In this document: positions 53,478 to 62,910 of the stretch, in pieces
Numbering within the stretch: position 1 is the first letter of the stretch
Layout of the letters: each line of letters begins with the position of its first letter
Source of the DNA: Sphaerotilus microaerophilus
GTDB lineage: Bacteria; Pseudomonadota; Gammaproteobacteria; Burkholderiales; Burkholderiaceae_C
NCBI RefSeq assembly: GCF_023734135.1
Contig: NZ_AP025730.1
Coordinates: 3,162,001-3,226,000 of the forward strand
DNA: 64,000 bases
Reading direction: 5' to 3'
Position numbers and translations under genes: made by a program
The notes under the pieces: model-generated
What the model was told of the DNA's origin: nothing
What the model saw: the letters and a program-made list of their open reading frames with translations, nothing else
Databases searched by the model: none

Positions 53478-54452
53478 ATGCACATGAACTCGCCCCTGAG
53501 CCGCTGGACCCGACGCGCGCTGCTGTCAGCGCTCACCTGCCTGCCCCTGGCCGGGATCGCACAGTCGGCGCCGCCGACGAAGATCCTCGTCGGCTTCCCT
53601 CCCGGCGGCTCGGCCGACGTGCTGGCGCGGCTGATGGCCGAGGCGATGAGCCCCGCGCTCGGCACCGTGCTCGTCGAGAACAAGCCCGGCGCCGCCGGCC
53701 GCCTGGCCATCAACGCCGTCAAGGCCGCCAAGCCCGACGGCCACACCCTGCTGCTCGTGCCCAGCGGGCCGATGGTGATGTTCCCGCACGTTTACAAGAA
53801 GCTGGAGTTCGACCCGGCCAAGGACTTCACGCCCGTCTCGCTGATCGCACGCTTCCAGTTCGGCATCGCCGCCGGCCCCGCCTCGTCGGCGAAGAACATG
53901 GCCGAGATGGTGGCGCTCGCCAAGACCAGGCCCGACGCCGCCACCTACGGCACCGCCGGCCAGGGCACGGCGCCGCATTTCCTGGGCGTGATGCTGGAGC
54001 AGACCACCGGCGTGCCCTTCCTGCACGTGCCCTTCCAGGGCGGCGCGCCGGCCAACACCGCGCTGGTGGGCGGCCACGTGGGCTACAAGATCGACGTGGT
54101 GAGCGAGACTGCCGAGCTGCACCGGGCTGGCAAGGTGCGCGTGATCGCCGTCACCGGACCGGAGCGCGATCCGCAGGTGCCGGAGGTGCCCACGCTCAAG
54201 GAACAGGGCGTCGACATGGCAATCACCGCCTGGTTCGGTCTCTATGGGCCGGCCGGCCTGCCGGCGGACGTGGCCGCGAAGATCGAGAAAGCCGCGGCGG
54301 CAGCCGTGCGCCAGCCAGGCCTGCGCGACAAGCTCGTCAAGCTCGGCTACCAGCCCGTCGGCTCCACCGGCGCGGAGCTGGCCGCGGCACAACGCGTCGA
54401 CCTCGCGAGCTGGCGCAAGCCCATCCAATCCACCGGCATCAGCCTGGAGTGA
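53478..54452 (+). CDS. Bug-family solute-binding protein (TctC-like), first
   Basis: 324 residues with a signal peptide (RRALLSALTCLPLAGIAQS). The Bug signature KILVGFPPGGSADVLARL opens the mature protein, followed by VENKPGAAGRLAINAVKAAKPDGHTL, then YGTAGQGTAPHF and VPEVPTLKEQG. These are periplasmic binding proteins, usually of carboxylate or aromatic-acid ligands, and many act without a TctAB transporter nearby, as here. It is the first gene of a cluster with a second Bug gene and a sulfatase. Confidence 0.92.
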   Translation: MHMNSPLSRWTRRALLSALTCLPLAGIAQSAPPTKILVGFPPGGSADVLARLMAEAMSPALGTVLVENKPGAAGRLAINAVKAAKPDGHTLLLVPSGPMVMFPHVYKKLEFDPAKDFTPVSLIARFQFGIAAGPASSAKNMAEMVALAKTRPDAATYGTAGQGTAPHFLGVMLEQTTGVPFLHVPFQGGAPANTALVGGHVGYKIDVVSETAELHRAGKVRVIAVTGPERDPQVPEVPTLKEQGVDMAITAWFGLYGPAGLPADVAAKIEKAAAAAVRQPGLRDKLVKLGYQPVGSTGAELAAAQRVDLASWRKPIQSTGISLE

Positions 54453-54456
54453 AGTC

Positions 54457-55458
54457 ATGCCCCTCGTCCATCGCCACTTCGGCCAACGCTGCGCCGCTGC
54501 ACTCATGCTGGTCGCCGCCTGCTCGGCCACCCGGCCTGCGCAAGCGCAGGACGCCGCCGCCTTTCCGCAGCGCCCGGTGCGCTTCGTCAACAACTTCCCG
54601 CCCGCCGGCCCGTCGGACATCCTCGCGCGCTCGGTGGCCGACGTGCTGCAGGCGCAATGGAAGCAGCCGGTGACGGTGGAAAGCAAGGCCGGCGCGGGCG
54701 GCAACCTCGGTGCCGATACGGTCGCCAAGGCCGCACCCGACGGGCACACGCTGCTGTTCGGCATCGACTCGACCTTCACGGTCAATCCGCACCTCTACAA
54801 GGCCATGCCCTTCAAGCCGGCCGACCTCAAGCCGGTACTGATCATGAGCAGTTCGGGCCTGCTGGTGGGCGTGAACGCAGCCACCGGGCTGAAGTCGATG
54901 AAGGAGCTGATCGCCGAGGGCAAGGCCAAGGACAGCAAGGGCGTGACCTTCAGCTCCGGTGGCAATGGCAGCCCCGGTCACCTCGCCAGCGAGCAGTTCA
55001 CCGAATTCACCCAGGCCAAGATCACGCATGTGCCCTACAAGGGCAACACGCCGGCCGTGCAGGCCGTGGTCGCCGCCGAGGTGACCGGCGGCATGCTGGC
55101 CACCCCGGGGATGCTGCCGCACGTCAAGAGCGGCAAGGTCACGGCGCTGGCCGTCACCAGCCGCCAGCGCAGCCGGCTCGCGCCCGAGGTGCCCACCGTC
55201 GGCGAGCTGGGCCTGCCGCAGCTCGAGCAGGAGGTGTACTACCTCGTGATGGCACCGGTCGGCACGCCTGACGCACTGGTGCAGCAGCTCGCGAAGGCCA
55301 TTGCCGATGCGCTGCAGCGCCCCGACAACCAGGCCCGCCTCGCGCAGCTCGACATGCACTGGCAGGGCCTGAGCGGCGCCGCGGCGAGCAAGCGCCTGGC
55401 CGAACTGTCCGAGCGCTACGCGCGCATCGTCAAGGCCACCGGCATGAGGGTCGACTGA
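54457..55458 (+). CDS. Bug-family solute-binding protein, second
   Basis: 333 residues; signal peptide (CAAALMLVAACSATRPAQAQ). Family pattern: VRFVNNFPPAGPSDILARSVAD, then VESKAGAGGNLGADTVAKAAPDG and VPYKGNTPAVQAVVAAEVTGGM. It starts four bases after the first Bug gene. The two are homologous but clearly diverged, so they may bind different ligands. Translationally coupled to the sulfatase gene, whose ATG overlaps the stop by one base. Confidence 0.92.
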   Translation: MPLVHRHFGQRCAAALMLVAACSATRPAQAQDAAAFPQRPVRFVNNFPPAGPSDILARSVADVLQAQWKQPVTVESKAGAGGNLGADTVAKAAPDGHTLLFGIDSTFTVNPHLYKAMPFKPADLKPVLIMSSSGLLVGVNAATGLKSMKELIAEGKAKDSKGVTFSSGGNGSPGHLASEQFTEFTQAKITHVPYKGNTPAVQAVVAAEVTGGMLATPGMLPHVKSGKVTALAVTSRQRSRLAPEVPTVGELGLPQLEQEVYYLVMAPVGTPDALVQQLAKAIADALQRPDNQARLAQLDMHWQGLSGAAASKRLAELSERYARIVKATGMRVD

Positions 55459-56774
55459 TGACCGCCTCCCGCCCGAACATTGTCTTCATCGTCGCCGACG
55501 ACCTCGGCTTCGCCGACCTGGGCTGCTACGGCGGCCGCGAGGCCGAGTTCGGCCCCGTCTCCCCGGTGCTCGACCGCCTGGCCGCCAACGGCCTGAAGCT
55601 CACCCAGGGCTACTCCAACTCCCCCGTGTGCTCGCCCACCCGCTTCGCGATGATCACCGGCCGCTGGCAGTACCGCCTGCGTGGCGCGGCCGACGAGCCG
55701 ATCAACAGCAGGAGCAAGGGCAGCAGCACCCTGGGCCTGCCGCCCGAGCACCCCACGCTGCCCTCGCTGCTCCAGGCCAGCGGTTACCGCACCGCGCTGA
55801 TCGGCAAGTGGCACCTGGGCTATCCGCCGCACTTCAGCCCGCTGAAGTCGGGCTACGACGAGTTCTTCGGCCCGATGTCGGGCGGCGTCGACTACTTCAG
55901 CCACTGCAGCAACACCGGCCAGCACGATCTCTACTTCGGCGAGGAGGAGCAGCACTCCGAGGGCTACCTGACCGACCTGCTGTCGCGCCGCGCCTGCGAG
56001 TGGGTGCAACGGCCGAGCGAGCAACCGTTCTTCCTCAGCCTGCACTACACCGCGCCGCACTGGCCCTGGGAGACGCGCGACGACGCGGCCATCGTCGACG
56101 ACGTCCGTGCCAACCTGTTCCACCTGCACGGCGGCAACATCCACACCTACCGCCGCATGATCCACCACATGGATGAGGGCATCGGCTGGCTGGTCGAGGC
56201 ACTGCGCGAGAGCGGCCAGCTCGACAACACGCTGATCGTCTTCACCAGCGACAACGGCGGCGAGCGCTTCTCCGACAACTGGCCGTTGGTGGGCGGCAAG
56301 ATGGACCTGACCGAGGGCGGCATCCGCGTGCCCTGGATCGCCCACTGGCCGGCCGTCATCGCCCCGGGCGGCGTGAGCCCGCAGCACTGCCTGACGATGG
56401 ACTGGTCGGCCACCATGCTCGATGCCGCTGGCGTGGCCGCCGACCCGGCACACCCGCTGGACGGCGTGTCGTTGCTGGGCGTGCTGCGCGCGCCCTCGGC
56501 CACCTTCCGGCGCCCCCTGTACTGGCGCATGAACCACCGCGGCCAGCGCGCACTGCGCGACGGCGATTGGAAGTACCTGCGCGTGGACGGGCACGACTAC
56601 CTGTTCAACCTGCCTGCCGACGAGCGCGAGCGCGCCAACCACGCCACCCGCGAGCCCGAGCGGCTGGCCGCGCTGCGTGCTGACTGGGAGGCCTGGAACG
56701 CGACGATGCCGCCGATCCCGGACGATGCCACCGTCAGCCTGGGTTACGGCGCCAAGGACATGCCGCAACGGTAG
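55458..56774 (+). CDS. Cys-type sulfatase
   Basis: 438 residues. The alkaline-phosphatase-fold metal motif is RPNIVFIVADDLGFADLGCYG; SPVCSPTRFAMITGRW contains the C-x-P-x-R core whose Cys is converted to formylglycine. The His/Lys and Asp/Asn ligands appear as IGKWHLG and FTSDNGGE. It hydrolyses a sulfate ester; the substrate is unknown. There is no evident signal peptide, so it may be cytoplasmic, and no formylglycine-generating enzyme gene is in the window. It is the third gene of the MarR-linked cluster. Confidence 0.92.
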   Translation: MTASRPNIVFIVADDLGFADLGCYGGREAEFGPVSPVLDRLAANGLKLTQGYSNSPVCSPTRFAMITGRWQYRLRGAADEPINSRSKGSSTLGLPPEHPTLPSLLQASGYRTALIGKWHLGYPPHFSPLKSGYDEFFGPMSGGVDYFSHCSNTGQHDLYFGEEEQHSEGYLTDLLSRRACEWVQRPSEQPFFLSLHYTAPHWPWETRDDAAIVDDVRANLFHLHGGNIHTYRRMIHHMDEGIGWLVEALRESGQLDNTLIVFTSDNGGERFSDNWPLVGGKMDLTEGGIRVPWIAHWPAVIAPGGVSPQHCLTMDWSATMLDAAGVAADPAHPLDGVSLLGVLRAPSATFRRPLYWRMNHRGQRALRDGDWKYLRVDGHDYLFNLPADERERANHATREPERLAALRADWEAWNATMPPIPDDATVSLGYGAKDMPQR

Positions 56775-56808
56775 GGCCCGCGCTCCGGCGCGGCGCTATG
56801 CTGCCGGC

Positions 56809-57759
56809 ATGACGCCCCCGAACAAGAACCCCGCCGAACACCGCACCGACACCGCGGTCGAACTGACCGCCCGCAATTTCCCCTCCGCACACGAGGAGGC
56901 GCAGGCGCTCAAGGCGCCATCGCGCTACGCCGGGCCGGAGAGTGCCTACCGCCTGGCCTTCACCGACGACGCTTTCCTGCTGCGCGAGGAGCTGCGCCCG
57001 GTGCGCATGCAGCTCGAACTCCTCAAGCCCGAGCTGGTGCAGGCCGAGCTGGGCATCGAGTCCACCATCGTGATCTTCGGCAGCGCGCGCATCCTCTCGC
57101 CCGAGGCGGCCGATGCGGCGCTGCTGGCCGCCCAGGCCAATCAGGGTGACCCGGGTGACGAGTCGACGGTGCGGCGCACGCAGATGCAACAGCACATGAG
57201 CCGCTTCTACGACGAGGCGCGGCGCTTTGCCGCGCTGGTGACGGAGCGCTCGCGCACGCTGGAGACGCCGATCTACGTCGTCACCGGCGGCGGCCCCGGC
57301 ATCATGGAAGCCGGCAACCGTGGTGCGCACGAGGTGGGCGGCAAGAGCATCGGCCTGAACATCGTGCTGCCGCACGAGCAGGAGCCCAACGCCTTCATCA
57401 CGCCTGAACTGTGCTTCCAGTTCCACTACTTCGCGCTGCGCAAGATGCACTTCCTGATGCGCAGCATCGCGCTGGTGTGCTTCCCGGGCGGCTTCGGCAC
57501 GCTCGACGAGTTGTTCGAGACCATGACCCTGGTGCAGACCGGCAAGTCCCGCCGCCGCCCCATCCTGCTGTTCGGGCGCGAGTTCTGGACCCGCCTGATC
57601 AACTTCGACTGGCTCATCGAGACCGGCATGATCAGCCCGGGCGATGTGAACCTGTTCCACTTCGTCGAGACGGCCGAGGACGCCTGGCGCTGCCTGGCCG
57701 ATCACTACGGCTTCGACCTGCCGGAGACGAGGACCGGTGAATTCGCCGACTACATCTGA
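56809..57759 (+). CDS. LOG-family protein (TIGR00730-like)
   Basis: 316 residues. The nucleotide-binding signatures VTGGGPGIMEAGNRGAHEVGG and CFPGGFGTLDELFETMT carry the PGGxGTxxE motif of LOG/YgdH-type nucleosidases, which release a base from nucleoside monophosphates. IVIFGSARILSPEAA is the N-terminal Rossmann entry. The start at 56809 follows the sulfatase by 34 bases. The physiological role (cytokinin-like ribotide hydrolase or PpnN-like) is undecided. Confidence 0.9.
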   Translation: MTPPNKNPAEHRTDTAVELTARNFPSAHEEAQALKAPSRYAGPESAYRLAFTDDAFLLREELRPVRMQLELLKPELVQAELGIESTIVIFGSARILSPEAADAALLAAQANQGDPGDESTVRRTQMQQHMSRFYDEARRFAALVTERSRTLETPIYVVTGGGPGIMEAGNRGAHEVGGKSIGLNIVLPHEQEPNAFITPELCFQFHYFALRKMHFLMRSIALVCFPGGFGTLDELFETMTLVQTGKSRRRPILLFGREFWTRLINFDWLIETGMISPGDVNLFHFVETAEDAWRCLADHYGFDLPETRTGEFADYI

Positions 57760-57791
57760 GCCACTGAGCCACTGAGCCCCTGGAGCCCGCC

Positions 57792-58739
57792 ATGAGTCCG
57801 CTCGTTTCCCGCGCCGTCAGCCTGATCGGCGCGCCCACCGACATCGGCGCCAGCGTGCGCGGCGCCTCGATGGGGCCCGAGGCGCTGCGGGTGGCGCAGC
57901 TCAAGGAGCGGCTCGAAGCCCACGGGCTGGACGTGGCCGACCGCGGCAACCTCACCGGCCCGGCCAACCCCTGGCAGCCGCCGGTGGAGGGCTACCGCCA
58001 CCTGGCCGAGGTGGCGGCCTGGAACCGGGCGGTGCGGGACGCGGTGGCCGCCGAGCTGGCGGCCGAGCGCCTGCCGATCCTGCTCGGCGGTGACCACTGC
58101 CTGGCGATCGGTTCCATCGCCGCGGTGGCGCAGCACTGCCGCGCGCGCGGCAAGCGCCTGCGCGTGCTCTGGCTGGACGCCCATGCCGACTTCAACACCA
58201 GCGCCATCACCCCCAGCGGGAACCTCCACGGCATGCCGGTGGCCTGCCTCTGCGGCCATGGGCCGGCCGAGCTGCTGGCGCTGGCGCAGCATGCGGATGG
58301 CGCCCCGGCGCTGAGCCCGAAGCAGATCCGCCAGATCGGCATCCGCAGCGTCGATGCGCTGGAGAAGCGCTTCGTGCACGCCCAGGACCTCGACGTGTTC
58401 GACATGCGCTACATCGACGAGATGGGCATGCGCCACGCGATGGAGCTGGCCCTGGCCACGCTGGACGCCCACACGCACCTGCACGTCAGCTTCGATGTCG
58501 ACTTCCTCGACCCCGGCATCGCGCCCGGCGTGGGCACCACCGTGCCTGGCGGGCCGACCTACCGCGAGGCGCAGCTGTGCATGGAGATGATCGCCGACAG
58601 CGGCCGGCTCGCCAGCCTGGACATCGTCGAGCTCAACCCGGCGCTCGACCTGCGCAACCAGACCGCCGACCTGGCGGTGGACCTGGTGGAAAGCCTGTTC
58701 GGCAAGAGCACGCTGATGCGCAAGGGTGCGCGCGGCTGA
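57792..58739 (+). CDS. Arginase
   Basis: 315 residues, ureohydrolase family: arginine to ornithine and urea. Manganese-site motifs are all present: LLGGDHCLAIGS (near 98), WLDAHADFNT (near 126), HGMPVACL, and SFDVDFLDPGIAPGVGTTVPGG (near 234). The length and ISLIGAPTDIGASVRGASMGPEALR-like start fit arginase rather than agmatinase. It follows the LOG gene by 32 bases and could be co-transcribed. No ornithine metabolism genes are visible nearby. Confidence 0.92.
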   Translation: MSPLVSRAVSLIGAPTDIGASVRGASMGPEALRVAQLKERLEAHGLDVADRGNLTGPANPWQPPVEGYRHLAEVAAWNRAVRDAVAAELAAERLPILLGGDHCLAIGSIAAVAQHCRARGKRLRVLWLDAHADFNTSAITPSGNLHGMPVACLCGHGPAELLALAQHADGAPALSPKQIRQIGIRSVDALEKRFVHAQDLDVFDMRYIDEMGMRHAMELALATLDAHTHLHVSFDVDFLDPGIAPGVGTTVPGGPTYREAQLCMEMIADSGRLASLDIVELNPALDLRNQTADLAVDLVESLFGKSTLMRKGARG

Positions 58740-58782
58740 TCGCTCCTTTGAACATTCAGTTGCCCGGGCGCGCCCGGCGGCT

Positions 58783-59943
58783 TCAATGCGCCGCGGGTTC
58801 CTCCGATGCCGGCCGGGCCAGCCACAGCGCGACGAGCATCCCCACCGCCACGCCGGCAAAGGCATGCGCCTCCGACCAGGTGGCCGCCGCCGCGCCGAGT
58901 GCCAGCGGCGCTGGCAGGCGCAGCGCCCCGGCGACCAGCGACGCACTGCCCAGCGCCGCGGCAGCGCGGTGGGCAGACCGCCTGGCGATCAGCGCAAAGC
59001 AGCAGGGCACCACGCAGGCGGTGCCCAGCCCCACCAGCGCGAAGCCGAGCAGGCTCTGCACGAACCAGTGGGAAGTGGCCACCGTTGCGAAACCGGCGGC
59101 GGCGATGGCCAGCGACAGCAGGATCACACGACGGTCGCCAAAGCGCTGCCGCAGCCGGTCACCGGCCAGCCGCACCACGGCCTGGAAGCCGGCGAAGAAG
59201 GTGGCCCCCGCGCCGGCAAAGGCCGCCAGCTCGCCGGCCTGGCGTTCGAGGAAGCGCGCCGACCACATCTGAGCCGCCATCTCGCCCGCGATGGTCAGCC
59301 CGAGCACGATGCCGATCAGCAGGACGCCGCGCACCGCGCCGCCCTGGCGCGGCGTGGCCAGCGGGGGCACGGCGGCGTCCAAGCGCGGCCCGAGCCGGTG
59401 CACGGCCAGCGCGACCGGCAGGTTGACCCCGGCCACGAGCAGGGCACAGACCTGGGGGCCGGCCTGCGTCGCGATCAGGCTGCCCGCCAGCGCACCGATG
59501 CCAAAGGCGGCCGATGCGGCTGCGTGCATGCCCAGCAGCACCGGGCGGCGCATCTCGCGCTCGATGGCGGTGGCCTCGGTGTTCATCGCCAGGTCGAGCA
59601 GGCCGGCGCTCAGGCCCATGGCGACCAGCGCCACGGTCAGCCCCGGCGCCGAGGGGGCGGAGAACACCAGGCCGAAGCAGGGCACGTTGGCCAGCAGCGC
59701 CGCCTGCATCAGCCGCCGCGGCGAGACGATGCGCGCCAGCTGCCCGCCGCCGGCCATCGCGGCGATGTAGGCCGCCGTGTGCAGCGTCAGGGCCAGCCCG
59801 AGCCCGGTGACGTCGAGGCCCGCGTGCCGCATCAGCACCGGGATCGACCCGGCCCACAGGCCCAGGCCGATGGCATAGGCGAAAAACACCGCGGTCACGA
59901 CGGCGCGTGCCGGTGCAGGCTTGGGGGGTACGGACGAGGTCAC
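58783..59943 (-). CDS. Major facilitator superfamily transporter
   Basis: 386 residues with about 12 hydrophobic helices. The pattern resembles the YbjJ/fucose-like MFS group: FFAYAIGLGLWAGSIPVLMRHAGLD at the start, and MNTEATAIEREMRRPVLLGMHAAAS in the middle. It could export or import a small molecule; the substrate is not inferable. It is convergent with the arginase gene and starts 45 bases after the end of the helicase gene on the same strand. Confidence 0.88.
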   Translation of the reverse strand: MTSSVPPKPAPARAVVTAVFFAYAIGLGLWAGSIPVLMRHAGLDVTGLGLALTLHTAAYIAAMAGGGQLARIVSPRRLMQAALLANVPCFGLVFSAPSAPGLTVALVAMGLSAGLLDLAMNTEATAIEREMRRPVLLGMHAAASAAFGIGALAGSLIATQAGPQVCALLVAGVNLPVALAVHRLGPRLDAAVPPLATPRQGGAVRGVLLIGIVLGLTIAGEMAAQMWSARFLERQAGELAAFAGAGATFFAGFQAVVRLAGDRLRQRFGDRRVILLSLAIAAAGFATVATSHWFVQSLLGFALVGLGTACVVPCCFALIARRSAHRAAAALGSASLVAGALRLPAPLALGAAAATWSEAHAFAGVAVGMLVALWLARPASEEPAAH

Positions 59944-59988
59944 GGCAGTACGGGGAAGAAGGGAGTCAGCCGGCGCGCGCCGGCCGCT

Positions 59989-61383
59989 TCAGCGGCGGCG
60001 CGCCTTCGGTGCTGCGGCAGCGGCCGCAGCCTCGGCCGCGGCGGCCTCGCGCAGCTTGTCCTTCTTGCTCTTGCGCCGGCCCTTCACGCCGCCGTTCGGG
60101 TCCGCAGCGGTGGGCGCTGCCACCGTCTCGGGCTCGAAGCCCGGCACCTGCTCGCGCGCCACGCGCTGGCCCTGGCGCTTCTCGATCAGGCGGAAGTGGG
60201 CCTCGCTGCCCGGCGCATCCGCGCAGATGAAGCTCACCGCCAGGCCCGGGGCCTCGGCGCTGGCGCCCAGGCGGCCGGTGCGGCCAATGCGGTGGACGTG
60301 GTCGGTCGCTGAGCGAGGCAGGTCGTGGTTGACCACCACCTCCAGCTGGTCGATGTGGATGCCGCGCGCGGCCAGGTCGGTGGCCACCAGCACGTTCAGG
60401 CGGCGCTGATGGAAATCGGCCAGCACCTGGGCGCGCCGGCCCTGGCTGAGCTGGCCGTGCAGCGGCTCGGCCGCGATGCCAGCGCGGCGCAGCTTGTCCG
60501 CCACGTGCTCGGTGGCGTACTGCGTGGCCACGAAGACCAGCACGCGCTGCCAGCCCTCGCTGGCCATCAGGTGGCGCAGCAGCGGCGTGCGCTGGGCGGT
60601 CGACACGACGATGGCGCGCTGGGGCACCTGTTGTGGCAAAGGCGGCGCCAAACGCCCGTCGGCCCCGTCATCAGCGGGATGGCGCAGGTCGATGCGCAGC
60701 GCATCGGCAGCCAGCGTCGCCACGCCCGCAGGCAGCGTGGCGCTGAACAGCAGGGTCTGGTGGCGCTCGGGCAGGGCCGCGCGCAGGCGGGCCATCTCGT
60801 CGGCAAAGCCGAGGTCGAGCAGCCGGTCCGCCTCGTCGAGCACCAGGCAGCGCAGCTCGCGCAGTTGCAGCGCGCGGTGCTCCAGCAGGTCCAGCAGCCG
60901 CCCGGGCGTGGCCACCACCAGGTGGGCACCGCCTCGCAGCGCCATCATCTGCGGGTTGATCGACAGGCCGCCCACCGCCACCACCGTGCGCAGCTCGGGC
61001 GCCAGCGCCTGCACGTCCGCGGCAATCTGCGCGGCCAGCTCGCGCGTGGGCGCCAGCACCAGCGCGCGCAGCGGTCGCGGGCGTTGCGTCAGCACGCCGG
61101 GCTCGCCGAGCAGGCGCTGCAGCAGCGGCAGCAGGTAGGCGGCGGTCTTGCCCGTGCCGGTGGGCGCCAGGCCCAGCACGTCGCGCCCTTGCAGGGCGGC
61201 GGGCAGGGCCTGCGCCTGGATCGGCGTGGCCGTGTGCCAGCCGATCGACGCCGCCGCGGTGGCCAGCGGTGGAGCCACGCCCAGCGCGGCCAGGGTGAGA
61301 TCAGGCGGTGCGGTGTCCGCCGCGGACACTGGGAGTACAGCAGCCACAGGGGGCACTGGGGGCACAGGGGAAATAGGGTGCAC
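59989..61383 (-). CDS. DEAD-box RNA helicase, RhlE-like
   Basis: 464 residues. Motifs in order: Q-motif region GWHTATPIQAQALP, Walker A APTGTGKTA, PTRELAAQI, TPGRLLDLLE, DEAD, SAT (LFSATLP), ATDLAARGIHI and HRIGRTGR. The C-terminal tail is basic and Lys/Arg/Ala-rich (GRRKSKKDKLREA, ending PKARRR), as in RhlE/CsdA-like enzymes that help ribosome assembly or mRNA turnover. The N-terminal 25 residues are Pro/Val-rich. Confidence 0.92.
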   Translation of the reverse strand: MHPISPVPPVPPVAAVLPVSAADTAPPDLTLAALGVAPPLATAAASIGWHTATPIQAQALPAALQGRDVLGLAPTGTGKTAAYLLPLLQRLLGEPGVLTQRPRPLRALVLAPTRELAAQIAADVQALAPELRTVVAVGGLSINPQMMALRGGAHLVVATPGRLLDLLEHRALQLRELRCLVLDEADRLLDLGFADEMARLRAALPERHQTLLFSATLPAGVATLAADALRIDLRHPADDGADGRLAPPLPQQVPQRAIVVSTAQRTPLLRHLMASEGWQRVLVFVATQYATEHVADKLRRAGIAAEPLHGQLSQGRRAQVLADFHQRRLNVLVATDLAARGIHIDQLEVVVNHDLPRSATDHVHRIGRTGRLGASAEAPGLAVSFICADAPGSEAHFRLIEKRQGQRVAREQVPGFEPETVAAPTAADPNGGVKGRRKSKKDKLREAAAAEAAAAAAAPKARRR

Positions 61384-61562
61384 GACGGGCCTGACGGTTC
61401 AGCGACAGTACTGCATGTGGAAGGGGCGCGCGAGTGTACGCGGGTGGCGCTCGGCGAGCCGGCGCCAGGATGACGACGAAACACCGGCCCGGTGGCCACC
61501 GCTGGGTGTCTGGCGGTGGACGCAGGCGGCAAGTCCTTGCTGTTGGGCCGCCCGACTGTTCC

Positions 61563-61640
61563 TAGACGCTGAGGCCGGCCCGGCCGAGGTTGTCGGCGAT
61601 GATGAAGAGGATGTTCGGACGTCGGGGGATCGGGCCGGTC
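61563..61640 (-). pseudogene. Relic of a sulfatase N-terminus
   Basis: On the minus strand the sequence reads RPNILFIIADNLGRAGLSV then a stop. This is the opening metal-binding motif of sulfatases and nothing further of the gene follows. Presumably left by a deletion. The intact sulfatase at 55458 has the related RPNIVFIVADDLG. Confidence 0.6.
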
Positions 61641-62174
61641 CTACTCCACGACGCTACAAGCCCGCAATGCCAGCCTGCACGCGTGCAGGGCCTCGTTCAC
61701 ACCCCGCAGGCAGTCACCTACAGTCCAGCTGGGGGGCCCACGCTTCCAACAAAGGCACTTCCGAAAGCAGCGGGCGGCAGCATGGCGCACATCGGGACCG
61801 ATTTGCCAGGGTGTGACGCGGTCTTGTCCACCCCGTTGGTCGCGGCCTGCAGGGTCACTGGTCGCGGTCATCTGCCTGTCGAGCAACTCCGTCTTGCCTG
61901 CTTGCCGCCGCTGTCACACCGTCTACCGCTGTGCGTAGGCCATCGGGCACTTCGAATGTCGGCACCCAGCCGACCTGCGCCATCGCCTACTCCCTTGAGC
62001 CTCTTTGCTGCAGTGACGGAGATGATACGAGTGGCCTCGGGTGCTGCGTTGTCAGCCGCAGCGTCGCTTCAACTGCCGACGGCATCAAGCGCACCGGCTT
62101 CGTGGCTGAGGCGCGGCATGGCATGGAAGGTGCTGCGGTGGCCCCTTCCACCTGATCCGCACCGGGACCCCGCC
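61641..62174. other. Gene-poor, decayed stretch
   Basis: No convincing gene on either strand. Codon bias is lost compared with the flanks. It lies between a sulfatase relic and a broken thioesterase, so it is probably the scar of one or more rearrangements. I see no insertion-sequence ends. Confidence 0.5.
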
Positions 62175-62454
62175 ATGAACCTGCCTGCCCACCAACTCAC
62201 CATGACGGTGCTGATGACGCCCGACACGGCGAACTTTGCCGGCAACGTGCACGGCGGCACCATCCTGAAGCTGCTCGACCAGGTGGCCTACGCCTGCGCC
62301 AGCCGCTATGCGGGCCGCTACGTCGTCACGCTGTCGGTGGACCAGGTGGTGTTCCGCCAGCCGGTGCATGTCGGCGAGTTGGTGAGCTTCCTGGCCTCGG
62401 TGAACCATACCGCGCCAGGAGTTCCAGCGCCGGGCGGCGCTGGCAGCGGGCTGA
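62175..62454 (+). pseudogene. Acyl-CoA thioesterase gene, internally deleted
   Basis: The N-terminal part is a good hotdog thioesterase (YciA/acyl-CoA hydrolase type): MTVLMTPDTANFAGNVHGGTI, then LLDQVAYACASRYAGRYVVTLS and PVHVGELVSFLASVNHT. After about residue 78 the expected middle is missing. In another frame a plausible C-terminus (QEFQRRAALAAG-stop, 62452-62454) follows directly. The gene therefore lost about 50-60 codons and its frame. Confidence 0.7.
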
Positions 62455-62567
62455 GAGCCTCTCTGCGGAAGGGGGATTCGCGGGAGGCTCGCCACCTGTG
62501 CAGCAGGTCTGCGCCGACACTGGCCGATCTGGCGATCTGCGGGTGGGGGTGCACCGTGGGGTGCATT

Positions 62568-62873
62568 TCACCCGGGCGGTTCGCCGAACTCCGCCAGGCA
62601 GGCCCGCGCGAAGCGCTCGCTGCCGGTGAGCGTCAGGGCCACGGTGTGCCAACCGTCGGCTTCCGCCTGTACCTGCAGGTCGTGGTTCCAGTCGCCGCCG
62701 TCTTCGGCGGGGCCGTGGCTGTGGCCGAAGTGCCGCCAGGCCCAGTCGAGCAGGCGCTGTGCTTCAGCCAGGGCAGCGCCGTGCTGTGCACTGCGGGTGG
62801 AGGCCAGCCACTCCAGCACGGTGATGCCGTCGGTGGTGTCCACCACCTCGCAGGTCAGGTACTGCAGGGTCAT
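62568..62873 (-). CDS. Conserved hypothetical protein
   Basis: 101 residues: LQYLTCEVVDTTDGITVLEWLAST, then HGAALAEAQRLLDWAWRHFG and DWNHDLQVQ. It looks like a soluble alpha/beta protein and reads as well-conserved coding sequence. I recognise no named domain. It lies 37 bases from the start of nothing on the left but follows the FmdB-like gene by 37 bases on the same strand, so they may be co-transcribed. Confidence 0.65.
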   Translation of the reverse strand: MTLQYLTCEVVDTTDGITVLEWLASTRSAQHGAALAEAQRLLDWAWRHFGHSHGPAEDGGDWNHDLQVQAEADGWHTVALTLTGSERFARACLAEFGEPPG

Positions 62874-62910
62874 CGGGGGGATGCGCAGTGCAGCGCGACG
62901 ACGCGCGGCC

